A stretch of 64,000 nt of DNA from Bin95 sp965220855 (GTDB taxonomy: Bacteria; Pseudomonadota; Alphaproteobacteria; Bin95): contig CBDCQY010000001.1 in NCBI GenBank assembly GCA_965220855.1, positions 2,542,001 to 2,606,000 of the forward strand, given 5' to 3'. Made by a program: the position numbers and the translations under genes. The notes under the pieces are model-generated. The model worked only from the letters and a program-made list of their open reading frames with translations, had not been told where the DNA came from and did no database searches. Below are positions 52,398 through 61,232 of this stretch, one piece after another; positions within the stretch are counted from its first letter, which is position 1; the number at the start of each line of letters is the position of its first letter.

Positions 52398-53798
52398 TCA
52401 GGCCTCCCTGGCTGGTTCCATTGCGGCGGGCCGGGACGGCGGCGCCGCAATTCCGGTTTCGATTTCCTGCTCCATGGCGGCGATGGCGGCCGTCTGCTCC
52501 GGGGCCGGCGGGGCCGGCGGGCGCCAGTCGAGGCTGTCGAAGGCGCCGCAATGCGGGCAGACGCCGCCCCAGGCGGGCGCGATGGCGCTGCACGCCCGGC
52601 AGGACCATACAGGATCGCCCGGCGCCGCGCCGGCCCGCAGCAGCCAGCGGCGCGCGCCGTCGGCGTCGCCGTCGGCGAGCGCCACGCCCGCCAGCTGGCG
52701 GCAGGCGCGGGCGGGCGCGGGGGCGTCCTCGCCCGCGAGCGGCTCCAGCAGCCGGCGCGCCTCCTCCGGTTCGCCCGCCGCCAGCGCCAGATCGGCGAGC
52801 AGCATGGCCGTCTCCGGGCGCGAGGCCTCGGCTTTCAGCAGCTGGCGGGCGCGGGTGAGCCGCACGGCCGGCGCCAGCCCGTCCTGAAGCGTCGCGAGCG
52901 CCTCCGCCAGCAGCGGATGCGGCGCGCCCGCCCAGGCGGTGCGAAGGATCTTCTCGGCCCGGCCGGTGCGCCCGCCCGCGGCTTCGAGCCGCGCCAGCCT
53001 GGCCGCAGCCGGGACCAGACCGGCCTCCAGCTTCCAGGCCGCGCGGGCATGGGCGAGCGCGGCCTGCTCCTCGCCGCGCTCCTCCGCCAGGCGGGAGCGC
53101 TCCACCGCGACGACCGCGCGGCGCCGGCGCAGCGCTTCGCCCGCCAGCAGGCGCCGGGCGGCCATGGCGTCCACGGTCGCGGCCGCGCCGTCCCAGTCGC
53201 CGCTCGCCGTTTGCAGGTCGAACAGCGCCTCCAGCACCCAGGGCGTGCCGGGGCGCTCCTTCTGGGCGCGCGCCGCCAGCGCCAGCGCCTCGGCGCGGTC
53301 GCCGGCGCGGTCGGCCTGGACCATCAGCCCGCGCAGGCCGAGAAAGCTGGTCTCGCGCTCGTTCAGCATCGCCTCGAAGAAGCGCCGCGCGGCGCTGTCG
53401 TCGCCGTCCAGCTGCGCCGCCTGGGCCGAGAGCAGAAGGGTCAGCGGCGCGCCGTCGAGCAGCCTGTCGGCCTCGCGCGCCCGGCGTTTGGCCTCGTCCG
53501 CCGCGCCGGCCGCCACCGCCACCATGCCGAGGCTCAGCGCCCGATAGCCGCGCTCGCGCCGCCGTCCGGCCTGGCCGACCCGGAGCATCGTCGGCAGGCG
53601 GCGCAGCACCAGCCAATAGCGATAGACGAACCCGGCAACCAGCGCGATCAGCAGCAGCGTCACCAGCAGCACGCCCGTGCGCGTCTCGACGACCAGACCC
53701 TCGAACCGGACCGTGACATGGCCCGACACATGCGCCAGACCGACCGCCGCCGCGACCACCAGCGCGATCTTCGCCATGGTCCAGAGCAGGCGGATCAC
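52398..53798 (-). CDS. hemY: HemY-family membrane TPR protein
   Basis: 466 residues. HemY N-terminal domain with two membrane helices (MAKIALVVAAAVGLAHV; GVLLVTLLLIALVAGFVYRYW) and a TPR-type repeat region (ALSLGMVAVAAGAADEAKRR). The C-terminus has a short zinc-ribbon-like motif CRACSAIAPAWGGVCPHCGAF. The GVCPHCG motif suggests metal binding. It is linked to tetrapyrrole synthesis by position; its biochemical role is uncertain. It overlaps the mitofilin-like gene by 4 bp. Confidence 0.82.
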   Translation of the reverse strand: MIRLLWTMAKIALVVAAAVGLAHVSGHVTVRFEGLVVETRTGVLLVTLLLIALVAGFVYRYWLVLRRLPTMLRVGQAGRRRERGYRALSLGMVAVAAGAADEAKRRAREADRLLDGAPLTLLLSAQAAQLDGDDSAARRFFEAMLNERETSFLGLRGLMVQADRAGDRAEALALAARAQKERPGTPWVLEALFDLQTASGDWDGAAATVDAMAARRLLAGEALRRRRAVVAVERSRLAEERGEEQAALAHARAAWKLEAGLVPAAARLARLEAAGGRTGRAEKILRTAWAGAPHPLLAEALATLQDGLAPAVRLTRARQLLKAEASRPETAMLLADLALAAGEPEEARRLLEPLAGEDAPAPARACRQLAGVALADGDADGARRWLLRAGAAPGDPVWSCRACSAIAPAWGGVCPHCGAFDSLDWRPPAPPAPEQTAAIAAMEQEIETGIAAPPSRPAAMEPAREA

Positions 53799-55078
53799 CC
53801 GGCGGCTCCGGCGAGCATGGCCGGCAATTCGGCGTCGGCGGCGAGCCGGGCGCGCGCGGCCGCGAGCCAGTCCGCGAAGGGCGGCGCCTCGCCCGCCTCC
53901 AGCTCGGCGACCGCCCCGGCGAGGCTGCCCTCGTCGATATGCGCCTCCGCCCTCCCGACCACGGCGTCGAGCGCCGCGCCGGGCAGGTTCTTGTCCACGC
54001 GCCGGATGCTCACCACATCCGACAGCCGGTCGATGGCGTCGTCGAGCCAGGGCGTCCCGGTCTCGCCCTCCGGCCGGGCGACATGGGCGCGGGCGAGCGC
54101 CTTGAAGCGCCGCACGAGCGTGTCGCGCGTCGGCACGCCCTCGGGCGCGAACGCCGTCCAGCCGCCGAGGCCGGCGTCGGCGATCGCCTGCAGCGCCGCC
54201 AGTTCCGCCTCGAACGGGCCGCCGCCATCGACGGCGAGCCGGAGCCGCGCCGCCGCCAGCCGCCAGTCCGCCCCGCGCGCCGGCTGCTCGACCGCCCGGC
54301 GCAGGAGGGCCAGTTCCTCCAGCGCGCGCCCGGCCTGCGCGCCGGCCTCGCCGGCCGCCTCCGCCGTCTCCGCCAGCCGGCTTTCGAGCGGCCCCGTGTC
54401 GCTGGCGGCGGCGAGGCGCTCCAGCCGCCGTTCGAGCGCGGCGAGCGCGCCCTCCAGTTCCGCCAGCGCCTGCCCTTGCGCGCCAGAGCGCGCCGCCTCC
54501 AGCGCATCCATGCGCCGGGCGAGCGCCGGGTCCGCCGCTGGCGCCCGGCCCTCCAGCGCGGCGATGCGGCCGTCCAGCGCGGCAAGCCCTTCCCGGAGCG
54601 CCGGATCGACCGGCGGCTCCGCCCCTTCGAGCGCCGCAAGCCGCGCATCGAGCGCGCCGAGGCGACCCGCAAGCTCCGTCTCCAGCACCTCCACCACCGC
54701 CCGTAATTCCGCCAGGGCCTCCGCGACGCGCCGGGCCGCCGCCTCGTCGGCGTCGGCGAGCGCGGTCAGCTGATCCCGCCGGGCTGTGTCGGCCGCGAGC
54801 GCGCCCAGCCGGTCGTCCAGCGCCGCAAGCTCGCCCGGCGTCGCGGCCTCGGGCGGCGCGCCGGCCAGAAAAAGGGCGACCCGCCCCGGCTCTGCGGCGA
54901 CCAGATAGGCGATGGCCAGGATGAGCGCCACGGGCGCGAGCCAGAGCAGCAGCAGGCTCCGCCGCGCCGCACCGGACCGGCGGGGCGTCGCGCGCGGCTC
55001 CGGCCCGGCCCGACCCGCCTCGCCCTCCAGGGTCACGGCGTCGGCCGGGGAGTCCTCCCGCTCGGCGCGCTCGCTCAT
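53795..55078 (-). CDS. Mitofilin-like membrane protein (HemX-position, COG4223 type)
   Basis: 427 residues. One N-terminal transmembrane helix (RRSLLLLWLAPVALILAIAYLV at about residues 40-60) after a charged cytoplasmic tail, a long coiled-coil segment, and a C-terminal domain (VVGRAEAHIDEGSLAGAVAE) as in alphaproteobacterial mitofilin-related proteins encoded between hemD and hemY. Role: membrane organisation is inferred from the mitochondrial relative. It overlaps both neighbours by 4 bp. Confidence 0.8.
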   Translation of the reverse strand: MSERAEREDSPADAVTLEGEAGRAGPEPRATPRRSGAARRSLLLLWLAPVALILAIAYLVAAEPGRVALFLAGAPPEAATPGELAALDDRLGALAADTARRDQLTALADADEAAARRVAEALAELRAVVEVLETELAGRLGALDARLAALEGAEPPVDPALREGLAALDGRIAALEGRAPAADPALARRMDALEAARSGAQGQALAELEGALAALERRLERLAAASDTGPLESRLAETAEAAGEAGAQAGRALEELALLRRAVEQPARGADWRLAAARLRLAVDGGGPFEAELAALQAIADAGLGGWTAFAPEGVPTRDTLVRRFKALARAHVARPEGETGTPWLDDAIDRLSDVVSIRRVDKNLPGAALDAVVGRAEAHIDEGSLAGAVAELEAGEAPPFADWLAAARARLAADAELPAMLAGAAG

Positions 55079-55845
55079 GGGCGCGCCCCGGTCGATCCGT
55101 CGCGGCGGATGGCGGGCCGTCCCAGCTCCTGCACGATCGGTTCCACTTCCGCCATCATCGCCTCAAGGTTCGGTCGGCGGGCGATGCGGATTTCGCCCCA
55201 GACGACGCCCCGCAGCCGCCCGGCCGCCTGCCGGCTCGGCACGCAGGCCCGGATGCGCCGGCAGGCGTCGGCGACGCCGGCCTCGGCCGCCAATCTAGCA
55301 AAGACGGCGGCGGTCCGGGGAGAGAAAAACAGCGCGATGTCCAGCCGGCCGGCGGCCAGCGCCTCCCGGCAGGCGGGGCTGAGCGCGTCCGCCGCCCGCG
55401 CCCGGTAGAGCGCCATTCGGCGCACCCGCAGGCCCGACGCGGCCAGCCGCCCGGCCAGGTCTCCCGCCACCTGCTCGCCCGAGAGGTGCAGCAGCGGGCC
55501 GGCGGCGGGATCCGAGCGCGCCGCCGCCAGCTCCGCCAGCGCCGCAGCGTCGCCGGCCGCGCTCTCGACATGGGAAAAGCCCGCCGCCCGCGCCGCTTCG
55601 GCGGTGGCGTCGCCCACCGCGAGCGCCGGCAGGCGGCGTTCGTCCGAGGCCGCCGCGAAGGCGCGCACCCCGTTGGCGCTGGTGAACAGCAGCGCCTGCG
55701 CGCCCGCGACATCGACGCCGCCGGCGGGCGCAAGCGGCTCGATGACCAGCAGCGGCTCCACCATGGCCGCGACGCCCCGCGCGGCGAGCGCGGCGACGGT
55801 GCGTTCGGCGTCTTCGCGCGGGCGGGTCACCAGGGCGCGAATCAC
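55075..55845 (-). CDS. hemD: Uroporphyrinogen-III synthase
   Basis: 256 residues. Closes the hydroxymethylbilane ring with inversion of ring D. Weakly conserved family; VIRALVTRPREDAERTVAAL at the start, ALLFTSANGVRAFAAASDER and ALFFSPRTAAVFARLA fit. The start is GTG 55845 overlapping the hemC stop (GTGA). It is the second gene of hemC-hemD-mitofilin-hemY. Confidence 0.87.
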   Translation of the reverse strand: MIRALVTRPREDAERTVAALAARGVAAMVEPLLVIEPLAPAGGVDVAGAQALLFTSANGVRAFAAASDERRLPALAVGDATAEAARAAGFSHVESAAGDAAALAELAAARSDPAAGPLLHLSGEQVAGDLAGRLAASGLRVRRMALYRARAADALSPACREALAAGRLDIALFFSPRTAAVFARLAAEAGVADACRRIRACVPSRQAAGRLRGVVWGEIRIARRPNLEAMMAEVEPIVQELGRPAIRRDGSTGARP

Positions 55846-56744
55846 GCGTCGAGCGCGCCCGCCGGCGCGTCCGCCCGGAGTTCGGCCCCGGCCTCGCGGC
55901 CGAGCGCCTCGGCGTCCGCCGCCGGCCCCCGGCGCACCGCCTCGCGCATGGCCGCGCCGTCGGGCGACAGCAGCCGCCCGCGCAGCACAAGCTCCTCGCC
56001 GCAAAACTCCGCCAGGGCCGCGATCGGCGTGCGGCAGGAGCCGTCGAGCGCCGCCAGCAGGGCGCGCTCGGCCGCCACCCGGCGCGCCGTCTCCCGGTGC
56101 TCGATCGCGGCGAGGCGCGCGCGCATGGCGTCGTCGCCGGCGCGGCACTCGACGCCGATCGCGCCCTGCCCCGCCGCCGGCAACATCTCGTCGGGCGCAA
56201 GCGGGCTGGCGGCGTCGGCGAGGCCGAGCCGTTCCAGCCCGGCCATGGCGAGGAAGGTCGCGTCGAACTCGCCCTCGCGCACCCGCCGGAGCCGCGTCTC
56301 CACATTGCCCCGTATCAGCGCCGGGCGGAGGTCCGGACGGAGCGTCAGCATCTGCGCCTCGCGGCGAAGCGACGCCGTGCCGATCCGCGCGCCCTGCGGC
56401 AGGCCGGCGAGCGTCGGCGCGCCGACCAGCCCGTCACGAGGGTCGGCGCGCTCCAGCACGGCGGCGAGCGCGAAGGCCTCCGGCAGCGCCGTCTCCAGGT
56501 CCTTCACCGAATGCGCGGCCGCGTCGATGCGCCCCTCGGCCAGCGCCGCTTCCAGCTCGCGGGCGAAGAGGCCCTTGCCGCCGATCTCGGCCAGGCGGCG
56601 GTCGCGCACCCGGTCGCCGGTGGTGCGCACCACGACCAGCTCGACCTCCAGCCCCGGCTCCCCGTCGCGGAGCGCCGCCGCCGCCCGCCGGGCCTGCCAG
56701 AGCGCGAGCGGGCTGCCGCGCGTGCCGAGACGGAGTTTGTCCAT
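55842..56744 (-). CDS. hemC: Porphobilinogen deaminase (hydroxymethylbilane synthase)
   Basis: 300 residues. Polymerises four porphobilinogens. KLRLGTRGSPLALWQARRAA at the N-terminus, RDRRLAEIGGKGLFARELEA, HSVKDLETALPEAFALAAVL, ARIGTASLRREAQMLTLRPD and QGAIGVECRAGDDAMRARLA with the dipyrromethane-cofactor Cys at the last: LDGSCRTPIAALAE. ATG 56744. Divergent from tsaD, as in many Alphaproteobacteria, with about 80 bp between starts. Confidence 0.95.
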   Translation of the reverse strand: MDKLRLGTRGSPLALWQARRAAAALRDGEPGLEVELVVVRTTGDRVRDRRLAEIGGKGLFARELEAALAEGRIDAAAHSVKDLETALPEAFALAAVLERADPRDGLVGAPTLAGLPQGARIGTASLRREAQMLTLRPDLRPALIRGNVETRLRRVREGEFDATFLAMAGLERLGLADAASPLAPDEMLPAAGQGAIGVECRAGDDAMRARLAAIEHRETARRVAAERALLAALDGSCRTPIAALAEFCGEELVLRGRLLSPDGAAMREAVRRGPAADAEALGREAGAELRADAPAGALDA

Positions 56745-56824
56745 GGACCTGCTGTTAGCCCCTCGGCCCGCGCCGCGCAATCCGGCGTTGCGCCCGCCGG
56801 GCCGGCCTGTATCGTCCGGCCGTC

Positions 56825-57841
56825 ATGCGGGTGCTCGGCATCGAAACCAGTTGCGACGAGACGGCGGCGGCCGTGGTGGACGGCGAGGGCCGCATCCTCG
56901 CCGAGCGCCTGTTCTCGCAGACCGCCGACCATGCGCCCCATGGCGGCGTCGTGCCCGAGATCGCGGCGCGCGCGCATCTGGCCCATCTCGACCGGCTGAT
57001 CCGCGAGACCATGGCCGAGGCGGAGCTCGATTTCGCCGCGCTGGACGGCGTCGCCGCCGCCGCCGGCCCCGGCCTGATCGGCGGCCTGCTGGTCGGCGCG
57101 ACCATGGCCAAGGCGCTGGCGCTGGCCAGCCGCCGGCCCTTCCTCGCCGTCAACCATCTGGAGGGCCACGCGCTCACCGCCCGGCTCACCGACCGGCTCG
57201 ACTTCCCCTATCTGCTGCTGCTGGTCTCGGGCGGGCACACGCAATTGCTGGCGGTGGAGGGCGTCGGGCGCTACCGCCTTTATGGCGAGACCGAGGACGA
57301 TGCGCTGGGCGAGGCGTTCGACAAGGCGGCGCGCCTGCTGGGCCTGGGCTATCCGGGCGGCCCGGAGATCGAGAAGGCCGCGCTGGCGGGCGATCCGACC
57401 CGCTTCCGCCTGCCCCGCCCGCTGGCCGGGCGGCCGGGCGCCGGCTTCTCCTTCTCGGGGCTGAAGACGGCGCTCCGGCGCACCGTGGAGGGCCTGGCGG
57501 AACCGACGGAAGGCGACATCGCCGACCTCGCCGCCGCCTTCCAGGCCGCCGCCGCCGATGTGCTGGCCGAGCGCAGCGCCAACGCCGCCGCGCTCTTCCG
57601 CCGCGACTGTCCGGGCGGGCGGGCGCTGGTGGCGGCCGGCGGCGTCGCGGCCAATCGGAGCCTGCGCGCGCGGCTCGAAGAGGTGGCGGCGGCGCACGGC
57701 CTCGATTTCATCGCCCCGCCGGCGCGGCTCTGCACCGACAACGCCGTCATGATCGCCTGGGCCGGGCTGGAGCGCCTCCGGCTCGGCGCGCGGGACGGCC
57801 TCGACTTCCGGCCCCGGCCGCGCTGGCCGCTCGCGTCGTGA
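56825..57841 (+). CDS. tsaD: tRNA N6-adenosine threonylcarbamoyltransferase TsaD
   Basis: 338 residues. Makes t6A37 in tRNAs reading ANN codons. VLGIETSCDETAAAVVDGEG is the family start, and the metal site HGGVVPEIAARAHLAHLDRL is the HxxxH-type signature with PEIAAR. LLLVSGGHTQLLAVEG and FNGAAD-equivalent SGLKTALRR follow. The stop overlaps the GTG of gpsA (GTGA). Essential housekeeping gene. Confidence 0.95.
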   Translation: MRVLGIETSCDETAAAVVDGEGRILAERLFSQTADHAPHGGVVPEIAARAHLAHLDRLIRETMAEAELDFAALDGVAAAAGPGLIGGLLVGATMAKALALASRRPFLAVNHLEGHALTARLTDRLDFPYLLLLVSGGHTQLLAVEGVGRYRLYGETEDDALGEAFDKAARLLGLGYPGGPEIEKAALAGDPTRFRLPRPLAGRPGAGFSFSGLKTALRRTVEGLAEPTEGDIADLAAAFQAAAADVLAERSANAAALFRRDCPGGRALVAAGGVAANRSLRARLEEVAAAHGLDFIAPPARLCTDNAVMIAWAGLERLRLGARDGLDFRPRPRWPLAS

Positions 57842-58707
57842 CCGCGGGCGCGCTGAGAGTGGGCGTGCTGGGCGCGGGCGCCTGGGGGCAGGCGCTCGCC
57901 GCGACGGCCCGGAGCGCCGGGCATGAGGTGGCGCTCTGGGGCCGGCGCGACGGGCCGGAGCGCTTCCGGGCGGCGGCGGCGGGCGATGTCGTGGTGCTGG
58001 CGGCCCCCGCCCAGGCCATGGCGGAGATCGCCGAGCGCCTCGGCCCGGAGCCGCCGGGGCGCGTGCTGGTGGTCGCGGCCAAGGGCCTGGAGCGCGGCAG
58101 CGGGCGGCTGATGAGCGAGGTGCTCGGCCCCGACCGCCGGGTCGGCGCGCTTTCCGGTCCCAATTTCGCCGCCGAGGTCGCCGCCGGCTTGCCGGCCGCG
58201 GCCGTGCTGGCGGGCGCCCCGCAGCGCGCCTTCGCCACCCCGAGCTTCCGCGTCTATGAGAGCCGCGATGTTATCGGTTTGCAGCTCTGCGGCGCGCTCA
58301 AGAATGTGATCGCCATCGCCGCCGGCATCACCGAGGGCCGCCGGCTCGGCGAGAACGCCCGCGCGGCGCTGATCACGCGCGGGCTGGCCGAGATCGGGCG
58401 CCTGGTGGTGGCCGAGGGCGGCAGCCGGGAGACGGTCGCGGGCCTCGCCGGGCTGGGCGACCTCATGCTGAGCGCCGTCAGCCGCAGTTCGCGCAACTAC
58501 GCCTATGGCGCTGCGCTCGGGGAGGGCGCGCCGCCGCCCGACGCGCTCGCCGAGGGGGCGCTGACCGCCGAGCCGGCGCTGATGCGCGCCGACCGCGCCG
58601 GGGTGGAGTTGCCGATCGCCCGCGCGGTCGCGGATATTGTCGCCGGCAGGACCGATATCGACAGCGCCATGGAGCGGCTGCGCACCCGCCCGGCCGGGCG
58701 CGAATAG
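57838..58707 (+). CDS. gpsA: Glycerol-3-phosphate dehydrogenase [NAD(P)+], compact form
   Basis: 289 residues, shorter than the usual 320-340. VGVLGAGAWGQALAATARSA is the Rossmann start, KGLERGSGRLMSEVLG and GALSGPNFAAEVAAGLP the phosphate-site segment, CGALKNVIAIAAGITEGRR with catalytic Lys, GLAGLGDLMLSAVSRSSRNY. The segment between LWGRR and DVVVLAAP lacks the roughly 25-residue insert with the R-x-N-x2-(F/Y)LP loop. It starts at GTG 57838 (GTGA overlap with tsaD). Supplies sn-glycerol-3-phosphate for phospholipids. Confidence 0.88.
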   Translation: MTAGALRVGVLGAGAWGQALAATARSAGHEVALWGRRDGPERFRAAAAGDVVVLAAPAQAMAEIAERLGPEPPGRVLVVAAKGLERGSGRLMSEVLGPDRRVGALSGPNFAAEVAAGLPAAAVLAGAPQRAFATPSFRVYESRDVIGLQLCGALKNVIAIAAGITEGRRLGENARAALITRGLAEIGRLVVAEGGSRETVAGLAGLGDLMLSAVSRSSRNYAYGAALGEGAPPPDALAEGALTAEPALMRADRAGVELPIARAVADIVAGRTDIDSAMERLRTRPAGRE

Positions 58708-58751
58708 CGCGGCCCGGCGGCCCGCATGAAGCAAGGAGGATGGGCTGAGGC

Positions 58752-59165
58752 ATGAATTACTGGCTGTTCAAGAGCGAGCCCGGCGCCTGGTCCTGGCGGG
58801 ACCAGGTCGAGGCCGGAGTCGCGGAGTGGGACGGGGTGCGCAACCACCAGGCCGCCAACAACATGAAGGCGATGCGCGTTGGCGACCGCGGCTTCTTCTA
58901 CCATTCCGTCGGCGAGCGCGCGATCGTCGGCATGGTGGAGGTGGCGCGGGAATATTATCCCGATCCGAGCGACGCCTCGGGGCGCTTCGGCATGGTGGAT
59001 GTGCGCGCGCTCGCCTCCGCCGCCCGCCCGGTGACGCTCGCCGAGATCAAGGCGGACTCCGACTTCGCCGAGCTGGCGCTGGTGCGCCAGTCGCGCCTTT
59101 CCGTGTCGCCGGTGCCGCCCGAACTCTGGCGCAAGCTCGCCGCCATGGGCGGCTTTCCGGACTGA
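58752..59165 (+). CDS. EVE domain protein
   Basis: 137 residues. MNYWLFKSEPGAWSWRDQ, WDGVRNHQAANNMKAMRVGD and GERAIVGMVEVAREYYPDPS are diagnostic of the EVE (PUA-like) fold, which binds modified bases in DNA or RNA. It follows gpsA in many Alphaproteobacteria, often with a YciI gene between; that gene is missing here. AAGGAGGATGGGCTGAGGC lies upstream. The exact nucleic acid target is unknown. Confidence 0.9.
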   Translation: MNYWLFKSEPGAWSWRDQVEAGVAEWDGVRNHQAANNMKAMRVGDRGFFYHSVGERAIVGMVEVAREYYPDPSDASGRFGMVDVRALASAARPVTLAEIKADSDFAELALVRQSRLSVSPVPPELWRKLAAMGGFPD

Positions 59166-59227
59166 CGCGGCCCGCCCGACGCCTGGCGGGTGTGGTAGGC
59201 TGCGCGCGGCGGGACGGGAGGCTTCAC

Positions 59228-60121
59228 ATGGCGCATGAGGTGCTGAGCGCGGGGTTCCGGGAGGTCATCGACCCGGAGGCGCCCCTGGAGCGGCTCGGCT
59301 CGGGCTTCGACTTCACCGAGGGGCCGGTCTGGCATCCCCGCGACCGGACGGTGATCTTCAGCGACATGCCGGGCGACCGGATGCGCATCTGGAGCGCGGA
59401 GGCGGGCGTGCGCACCTTCCGCCAGCCGAGCGGCATGGCGAACGGCAACGCATACGATCCGCAAGGCCGGCTGGTCACCTGCGAGCACGCCGCCAGCCGG
59501 GTGACCCGCACCGGCGCGGACGGCCGAATCGAGGTGCTGGCGAGCCACTATCGGGGTAAGGAACTCAACAGCCCGAACGATGTCATCGTGTCCCGGGGCG
59601 GGGCGATCCTGTTCACCGACCCCGGCTTCGGCCGCATGGACTATTACGGCGTGGCGCGCGAGCCGGAGCTCGACTTTCGCGGCGTCTATCGCCTGGCCGG
59701 GGCGGGCGGAGAGCTGCGCCTGCTGGCCCGCGATTTCGACCAGCCGAACGGCCTCTGCCTCTCCCGCGACGAAAAGCGCCTGTGGATCAACGACACCATG
59801 CGCGGCCATGTGCGCGTCTTCGAGGTCGGGGCCGATGGCGCGCTCTCCGGCGGGGAGGTCTGGGCCGAGCTTTCCGGCGAGGGGCCGGGCGCGCCGGACG
59901 GCATGAAGATCGACGCCGAGGAGCGCCTCTACTGCACCGGCCCCGGACCCGGCATCCATGTCTTCGATCCCGAGGCCCGTCTGCTCGGCGTGATCCGCAC
60001 GCCGGAGCCGGTCGCCAATTTCTGCTGGGGCGGGGACGACATGCGCGCGCTGTTCATCACCGCCTCGACCTCGCTCTACCGGGTGGCGATGCGGGCGAGC
60101 GGCCCGCCGGCCTCCTTCTGA
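59228..60121 (+). CDS. SMP-30/gluconolactonase-like hydrolase
   Basis: 297 residues. Six-bladed propeller: FDFTEGPVWHPRDRTVIFSD (metal-ligand Glu), ELNSPNDVIVSRGGAILFTD (metal Asn), LWINDTMRGHVRVFE and GAPDGMKIDAEERLYCTGPG (metal Asp). Probable sugar-lactone hydrolase; the exact substrate is unknown. ATG 59228 follows GGGAGGCTTCAC. Confidence 0.9.
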   Translation: MAHEVLSAGFREVIDPEAPLERLGSGFDFTEGPVWHPRDRTVIFSDMPGDRMRIWSAEAGVRTFRQPSGMANGNAYDPQGRLVTCEHAASRVTRTGADGRIEVLASHYRGKELNSPNDVIVSRGGAILFTDPGFGRMDYYGVAREPELDFRGVYRLAGAGGELRLLARDFDQPNGLCLSRDEKRLWINDTMRGHVRVFEVGADGALSGGEVWAELSGEGPGAPDGMKIDAEERLYCTGPGPGIHVFDPEARLLGVIRTPEPVANFCWGGDDMRALFITASTSLYRVAMRASGPPASF

Positions 60122-60143
60122 GCGCCGGGCGGGGAGAGAGCGG

Positions 60144-60434
60144 ATGGTCGTCTGTCGTCTGCTGACGCTGCTGCTGGCGCTCGCCGCGCTGGCGGCGGTC
60201 GGCGCGGACGCCTGGCGCGCAGTCGAGCAGGGCGGCTGGCAGGCGAAAGCGCTCGGCCAGTTCTGGTTCGCGTTCGCGCCGGAGAGCCTCAATCTGGTCC
60301 AGGCGATCATCCAGCGCCAGCTGCATCCCTGGCTCTGGGACCCGGCCTTCGTGCAGCTGCTGCTCTGGCCCGTCTGGGGCCCGCCCGGCCTCCTCGCCCT
60401 CCTCCTCCACCTGATCTGCCGCCGGCGCGGCTGA
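60144..60434 (+). CDS. Small membrane protein
   Basis: 96 residues with two hydrophobic helices (LLTLLLALAALAAVGADAW; LLLWPVWGPPGLLALLLHLI) and the amphipathic linker ALGQFWFAFAPESLNLVQAI. Similar uncharacterised proteins are common in Alphaproteobacteria. ATG 60144, with GGGGAGAGAGCGG upstream, 22 bp after the lactonase stop. No function is assigned. Confidence 0.72.
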   Translation: MVVCRLLTLLLALAALAAVGADAWRAVEQGGWQAKALGQFWFAFAPESLNLVQAIIQRQLHPWLWDPAFVQLLLWPVWGPPGLLALLLHLICRRRG

Positions 60435-60455
60435 GCGGGGCGTCCTTTCCCGCCG

Positions 60456-61232
60456 CTACCGGTAATGCTGGCCGATCGACACCGAGGTCGCGCCCGAAAG
60501 TTCGAACAGTCTGCGCCAGAAGCGCTCCAGCCTCAGCCTTCTTTCCGGCGCAAGCGGCGTCCGGTTGACATCATGGCTGCGTCCGACGCCGAACACAGAC
60601 ACCGGCACAGCCTTCAACCGAGGCAGCAATCCAAACGCCGACAGCGTTCGATATATAGTTGCATCATCACCCGCTGCGATCATCGGCCAAGGAAACAGCT
60701 TCGAGTTCTCCAAAAGGTCCGAAAAAATGACCACCCGCGTGATGCCCTCGTGCTCATAGCGCGCCATAACCATCGCCAGTGTCTCAATAATCGCCGAATA
60801 TGGATAGTCCCTATGCTCGGACAGCACGCTCCGAAGTCTGCCCGCGAGATCGTATCGAAAAGTCAACATATCCGAACGAGCCAGTCCTGCCCGACAACCG
60901 CTTAATGCCCAGGTCAATATGCCGTCCGCGTCCGGGCATCCGGGATAGCAGCTATCGAAAATCAGTTCCGAGTGGGCGCGATCATTCGCGATTGTGTGCA
61001 CGATGAAACGGTCCCCAACAGCGAGATCCTCATATATTGCCAGCAGCCCCTGTGACAAGGCTCGCTTATCGACGACATCGTAATTGGTTGTGCGATCTAC
61101 CAAAAGCAGGATTGTGCTTTCTCCAAATTGGCAATAATTGACTCTCTCTCCGTGGCTCGATCGCATCGTCGCGCCAACGACACCAAGAACGAACAAAAAC
61201 ACAACCAGAATTCTAATCGGAACAAAGTTCAT
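60456..61232 (-). CDS. Exported VWA-like protein of AT-rich two-gene island
   Basis: 258 residues. N-terminal signal anchor (IRILVVFLFVLGVVGATM). A von-Willebrand-A-like fold is suggested by the strand plus metal-site look-alike STILLLVDRTTNYDVVDKRA (D-x-T-x-x in place of DxSxS) and RVVIFSDLLENSKL. Four Cys lie outside in FDSCYPGCPDADG and nearby. Not a family I can name. AT-rich against the flanks, with codons unlike the host. ATG 61232 overlaps the membrane-protein stop by about 20 bp, so the two are coupled; the TTG at 61236-61238 is the alternative. Confidence 0.7.
   Translation of the reverse strand: MNFVPIRILVVFLFVLGVVGATMRSSHGERVNYCQFGESTILLLVDRTTNYDVVDKRALSQGLLAIYEDLAVGDRFIVHTIANDRAHSELIFDSCYPGCPDADGILTWALSGCRAGLARSDMLTFRYDLAGRLRSVLSEHRDYPYSAIIETLAMVMARYEHEGITRVVIFSDLLENSKLFPWPMIAAGDDATIYRTLSAFGLLPRLKAVPVSVFGVGRSHDVNRTPLAPERRLRLERFWRRLFELSGATSVSIGQHYR

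Noticed and set aside
55486..57837. Long open extension upstream of gpsA
   Set aside because: It reads through hemD, hemC and tsaD in wrong frames; the real start is GTG 57838, overlapping the tsaD stop.
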